The notes under the pieces are model-generated. The model was not told the origin of the DNA and ran no database searches. It worked only from the letters and a program-made list of their open reading frames with translations. Of a stretch of DNA of 7,699 bases, positions 5,243 to 7,699 are shown piece by piece; position 1 is the first letter of the stretch; each line of letters begins with the position of its first letter. The position numbers were made by a program, and so were the translations under genes. Origin of the DNA: Microcaldota archaeon (GTDB lineage Archaea; Micrarchaeota; Micrarchaeia; Micrarchaeales; CABMGC01); contig JASHXR010000020.1 of NCBI GenBank assembly GCA_030043435.1, positions 1 through 7,699 on the forward strand. Reading direction: 5' to 3'.

Positions 5243-6282
5243 GGCTTAGGGGCTCCATGTCTCTCCCTAATATAAGCCTCGAGCAACGGGTCGCTTATGG
5301 CATATGACCTGTCCTTGTCCTTTGCTATATAGCCCAGCCTCTCTAAGGTATCCAGATGATTCGACAGAGTCACGTCATTAAAGCCTGTTTCTTCGCGCAG
5401 CTCGTTGAACCTCTGCTGCCCCTTTGTCAGGGCCTCCAAAACCGCGAACTGCCTCTCGGATCCTATACTGTGCTTTTCAAGGTTTTCCAATTCTCCTGCT
5501 ATTATCTTGAAAGCTTCCCCTGCTGTCCGTTTCAAGGCATTTCCAGAGACCTTCGCCTGGGAGTAATTAAATCCGAATAAGGTCAACCAGCCAGGTATGC
5601 CATCCAGCCTCTTCTCCACCTCAAAGGCGAGCTCATCAGTGTAAGGCAAGCCCTTCTCCCTGCAGCCTTCTCTTATAAAGTCTATGCTTATCTGCGGCGC
5701 CCATTTCGCTATCTCCATCTTCCGGATAGCCCTTCCGTAAATGGCACTTCTGGGTCCAGGGTCGACTATGGTCCTCGCGACCCCCACTGCAGACCCTGTG
5801 ATTATAAAAGTGAACTTGTCATGGTAGTAGTCGTAGATATGGGCTAGAAGCATGTCGACTCTCCTAGGGTTTCCGAACCACTGGACCTCGTCCAACAGCA
5901 CTACCGTCCTTTTCGCCCTGTTTAAAAGCGTCTCGAGACCCTGCGGTTTGGAGCCCCTTGTATAGTCTACCTCTACCCCGATCGGCGTATTGGGTATCTT
6001 TGCGTTTGCGCCGATGTGTATCGAGCTATCCGGCCTTGCAAGTGCAGATACGAGGCCGCGCTCAAATTCATTCGTTGTCCTGGAATCGAGCACGATGCCG
6101 TTAAGGCCCAGCTTGTTTATCGCGCACTCGGCAAGTGAGGTCTTCCCTATTCTTCGCGGACCGAGCAGAATCACCCACTCCTTCTCCTTGATATAATCGG
6201 AGAGCGCCTTCAGCTCCTTGCCCCTCCCATACAGGAACCTAGGGTCAGATTTTGGTGCAGTATCAAATAGCGCCATATCCAT
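5239..6282 (-). CDS. Archaeal ATPase (ATPase_2 family) with C-terminal winged helix
   Basis: A 347-residue STAND/AAA-type ATPase of the archaeal ATPase_2 family (PF01637-like). It has FLYGRGKELKAL (17-27), Walker A GPRRIGKT (41-48), Walker B VVLLDEVQW (127-135), the sensor-1 strand FIITGSA (159-165) and the AIYGRAIRKMEI segment (180-191). The C-terminal part (about 275-335) is a winged helix ending in AISDPLLEAYIRE, as in DUF234-type ATPases. Such proteins are abundant and fast-evolving in archaea, and their roles are mostly unknown; ATP-driven signalling or regulation is suggested for the class. The ATG at 6282 is chosen; GTG 6285 adds one residue and ATG 6276 removes two. GATGTG precedes the start. 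The upstream region holds three perfect palindromes that overlap where the TATA box should be, suggesting tight regulation, possibly by the protein's own winged helix. Confidence 0.85.
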   Translation of the reverse strand: MDMALFDTAPKSDPRFLYGRGKELKALSDYIKEKEWVILLGPRRIGKTSLAECAINKLGLNGIVLDSRTTNEFERGLVSALARPDSSIHIGANAKIPNTPIGVEVDYTRGSKPQGLETLLNRAKRTVVLLDEVQWFGNPRRVDMLLAHIYDYYHDKFTFIITGSAVGVARTIVDPGPRSAIYGRAIRKMEIAKWAPQISIDFIREGCREKGLPYTDELAFEVEKRLDGIPGWLTLFGFNYSQAKVSGNALKRTAGEAFKIIAGELENLEKHSIGSERQFAVLEALTKGQQRFNELREETGFNDVTLSNHLDTLERLGYIAKDKDRSYAISDPLLEAYIRERHGAPKP

Positions 6283-6313
6283 CACATCTTATTGGTGTTC
6301 GCCTACAGCCACA

Positions 6314-6360
6314 TTTAGTTACTAAACCCATTTAGTTACTAAACCCCTTTAGTTACTAAA
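6314..6360. repeat. Three perfect 13-bp palindromes TTTAGTTACTAAA at 17-bp period
   Basis: Identical copies lie at 6314-6326, 6331-6343 and 6348-6360, separated by CCCA and CCCC. Each is a 6-bp inverted repeat (TTTAGT/ACTAAA) around a central T. The block starts about 32 bp upstream of the ATPase ATG and would cover its core promoter. On the other side it touches a TATATAAA box. This is the form of a multi-site operator or iteron set. Copy number and identity are seen directly; the function is inferred. Confidence 0.9.
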
Positions 6361-6362
6361 GG

Positions 6363-6370
6363 TATATAAA
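6363..6370 (+). promoter_or_regulatory. TATATAAA box beside the palindrome array
   Basis: A near-consensus archaeal TATA box three bases past the last palindrome. On the + strand it would start transcription near 6390, just before an ATG at 6400. Read on the - strand (TTTATATA) it could instead serve the ATPase gene, with a leader of about 55-60 nt. Direction is not settled. Confidence 0.45.
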
Positions 6371-6399
6371 GCTTATCCGGACAGCAACTTGATTACAAC

Positions 6400-6447
6400 A
6401 TGGATCTCAACAAGTGCGGCTGCGATGGACACATGCGCATAACCTGA
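6400..6447 (+). CDS. Possible 15-codon leader peptide or gene remnant
   Basis: The ORF MDLNKCGCDGHMRIT starts about 30 bp after a strong TATATAAA box, the spacing of a short-leader archaeal gene. It stops at a TGA 15 bp before the end of the convergent formyltransferase gene. Two Cys in CGC and a His are the only notable residues. It may be a tiny peptide, the stump of a deleted gene whose promoter survives, or chance. Confidence 0.2.
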   Translation: MDLNKCGCDGHMRIT

Positions 6448-6462
6448 CCCTGAGGAGAGGCG

Positions 6463-7254
6463 CTATCTTGGCGCACCTATCGAGAAGTCATACCCGCGCG
6501 GTATCTGCGCGCCGCGATAGCACATGACTCCGTCGCCATCCAGCGCAAAGCTGCCCGCCGCCATGGCCGTCACCGTCTTTGGCAGGATCACCCAGTCCCC
6601 GATGCGCTTCAGACTCTCCTTATGCTCTTCCGATACCTCTCTGACCATGTCGCTGTCGTTCCTGTCGAAGCCTTGGGGCAGCTCCACCTTGACAGGCGCC
6701 GACACCATCAGGACATGGCCCTGGTCCATCTCCTCAGTCACCATGTGCGTCGAGGCCCGTATCTCGTCCCGGCCGTCCAAGAGCGCGTCCCTTACCGCAT
6801 TAGCGCCGGTATACACCGCCTTTCCGTCAGAGTCCCTTATGGAGAGGTCCGCAGGATGGACATTGACAGCCAGGTCGCCCAGGAGAGGGGGAGCCGCGAG
6901 GACCATATAGCCTGCCAAGACTATAAGGTCGGGCTCCACCCCATGGGCCTTAAGATCATCCATTACCATTGTAAAGTAAGCGGGCCTCACGGACCTGTCC
7001 CTCCTTACCGTGCCCAGCTCCTTGCAGAACGCCTCAAGGTCATGGGTGAAGACGGCTACCCCGAACCTCCTGCCCACCTCGGCCGCGTTTGACGCAGTGT
7101 TATCCGTGCAGATGGCAGTTACAGCGAACGGCGCCCCTGCCCCTTTCCTGAGTGTGCGCTCCGCCTCAAGTACGCTTACCGCATCTGTCCCTGAGCCAGA
7201 CATGAATAAAGCGACGGACATCGGCCTTGCTTTGGGCTCATAGAGCTTCCTCAT
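6463..7254 (-). CDS. Formyltransferase-family protein related to PurN (phosphoribosylglycinamide formyltransferase)
   Basis: A 263-residue protein with the PF00551 formyltransferase fold. It has VALFMSGSGTDA (14-25) where PurN has the phosphate-binding ISGNGSN loop, DLIVLAGYMVLAAPPLL (109-125), and the active-site segment AVNVHPADL (129-137). HMVTEEMDQGHVLMVSAPVKV (170-190) contains the third catalytic residue. The PurN triad Asn-His-Asp is kept as Asn131, His133 and Asp177, so formyl transfer from 10-formyl-tetrahydrofolate is likely. The glycinamide ribonucleotide loop has GTD instead of GSN, and the usual HPSLLP reads HPADLS, so the acceptor may not be GAR. About 70 residues follow the core, making it longer than E. 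coli PurN (212). ATG 7254 is chosen from TATA-like boxes 34-47 bp upstream; the frame stays open to TTG 7392 but that stretch crosses the promoter. Confidence 0.78.
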   Translation of the reverse strand: MRKLYEPKARPMSVALFMSGSGTDAVSVLEAERTLRKGAGAPFAVTAICTDNTASNAAEVGRRFGVAVFTHDLEAFCKELGTVRRDRSVRPAYFTMVMDDLKAHGVEPDLIVLAGYMVLAAPPLLGDLAVNVHPADLSIRDSDGKAVYTGANAVRDALLDGRDEIRASTHMVTEEMDQGHVLMVSAPVKVELPQGFDRNDSDMVREVSEEHKESLKRIGDWVILPKTVTAMAAGSFALDGDGVMCYRGAQIPRGYDFSIGAPR

Positions 7255-7284
7255 CAAATCCGAATCTGATATGGGCTTAGCCGC

Positions 7285-7301
7285 CTTATAAGCTTTTTTA
7301 T
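7285..7301 (-). promoter_or_regulatory. Promoter region of the formyltransferase gene
   Basis: On the coding strand ATAAAAAAG (7301-7293) and CTTATAAG (7292-7285) lie 31-47 bp before the ATG at 7254. Either could be the TATA box, giving a leader of about 8-17 nt. The element sits in the 134-bp gap after the upstream DUF4143-type gene, which argues for independent transcription. Confidence 0.45.
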
Positions 7302-7388
7302 GCCTCCCCGGCAGCTGCGTCCCCCCAACCCGCGGAAGACAATAAATCCTCGGATCCAGAAGGAGAATGGAGGCATAAAGAGGGCTAC

Positions 7389-7699
7389 TCAATAAAGGAA
7401 GCCGAAGAGGAAGAGGGCAATCCTCTTTTGGTCTGCGACTGCACCGTCTGCTGCAAGGAAATCTGCGTCTGCAGAGGACCTATCCTTCCCGCCTACTTCT
7501 ATCCTCTTATCCCCGACCATGAAGTCAGGGGTCTTCTCCCCACGTTTCGTCTTGAAGTAGTACTTCGTATCGACGTGATTTGCAAAGAACTCCTCCCTCA
7601 GCGCGCCTACATCGGCCTTCTTTCCCATCATCTCGTTAAGCGCATATCTGAAGGGCATGCGCAGGTATATCTTAGGCTCCTTTCTGAAGTTGCCTTTGT
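7389..7699 (-). CDS. DUF4143-type ATP-binding protein, C-terminal part (partial at 5' end)
   Basis: The frame is open from the right edge of the window to a TGA at 7389-7391, about 102 codons. It reads FRKEPKIYLRMPFRYALNEMMG, then TKYYFKTKRGEKTPDFMVGDKRIEVGGK, and ends in RIALFLFGFLY. This matches the C-terminal domain of AAA ATPases with DUF4143: a YLxxPxxxYAL helix, an EVDF-like strand and an IEVGGK strand, with the characteristic terminal LFGFLY. The PDF...IEVGGK pattern is the nuclease-like (PD-(D/E)xK-related) core of that domain, though it may be inactive. The N-terminal ATPase with its Walker motifs should lie beyond 7699. These proteins are common, sporadically distributed and often mobile; their cellular role is not established. 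ATG 7658 is internal and not the true start. Confidence 0.75.
   Translation of the reverse strand, partial: KGNFRKEPKIYLRMPFRYALNEMMGKKADVGALREEFFANHVDTKYYFKTKRGEKTPDFMVGDKRIEVGGKDRSSADADFLAADGAVADQKRIALFLFGFLY

Noticed and set aside
6314..6360. CRISPR-like array
   Set aside because: The repeats are 13 bp palindromes with only 4-bp, nearly identical spacers; there is no spacer diversity and no cas gene.
7255..7392. Open extension that would lengthen the formyltransferase by 46 residues from TTG 7392
   Set aside because: It runs through the TATA-like elements and a weakly coding stretch, and needs a TTG start overlapping the previous stop.

Overview
The window reads as a stretch of archaeal chromosome. 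The evidence is a geranylgeranylglyceryl-phosphate-synthase-like tail (archaeal ether lipids), a single-domain KaiC-like ATPase, an archaeal-type D-aminoacyl-tRNA deacylase (DTD2/DtdA), an archaeal ATPase_2-family protein, frequent ATA and AGG codons, and TATA-like boxes placed about 25-45 bp before start codons with very short or absent leaders. I cannot fix the lineage; a small-genome or acidophile-associated archaeon (DPANN or Thermoplasmata-like) would fit, but that is inference.

Layout. Positions 1-1027 (+ strand) are AT-rich and hold the end of the GGGPS-like gene and a HAD-family phosphatase. The HAD catalytic motif lies upstream of any usable ATG/GTG/TTG start. After a 230-bp non-coding stretch the composition changes sharply to GC-rich, and a KaiC-like ATPase (1261-2028, +) follows, with a possible 45-codon cysteine-containing ORF behind it. 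Everything from 2149 to the right end that I call as a full-size gene is on the - strand and reads leftward. In order of transcription these are: the C-terminal end of a DUF4143-type ATP-binding protein (from beyond 7699 to 7389); a formyltransferase related to PurN (7254-6463); a regulatory gap with three perfect 13-bp palindromes at a 17-bp period; an archaeal ATPase with a C-terminal winged helix (6282-5239); a possible ATGA-coupled 42-residue ORF; a DUF2268-like zinc protease (5083-4394); D-aminoacyl-tRNA deacylase (4368-3487); a DJ-1/PfpI-fold protein lacking the nucleophilic cysteine (3412-2891); and a two-gene winged-helix/RelE-like module of toxin-antitoxin type (2780-2149).

Most - strand genes seem to have their own promoters rather than forming one long operon. 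The clear coupling is the ATGA overlap inside the RelE-like module; a second ATGA overlap joins the ATPase to the small ORF. The most eye-catching non-coding structures are the triple TTTAGTTACTAAA array before the ATPase, next to a TATATAAA box, and the repeated TATATCT(A/C)TAT elements covering the toxin-antitoxin promoter. The DUF2268 gene and the toxin gene are less GC-rich than the housekeeping-like genes around them, which fits an accessory origin. No rRNA, tRNA, CRISPR array, transposase or integrase was seen.
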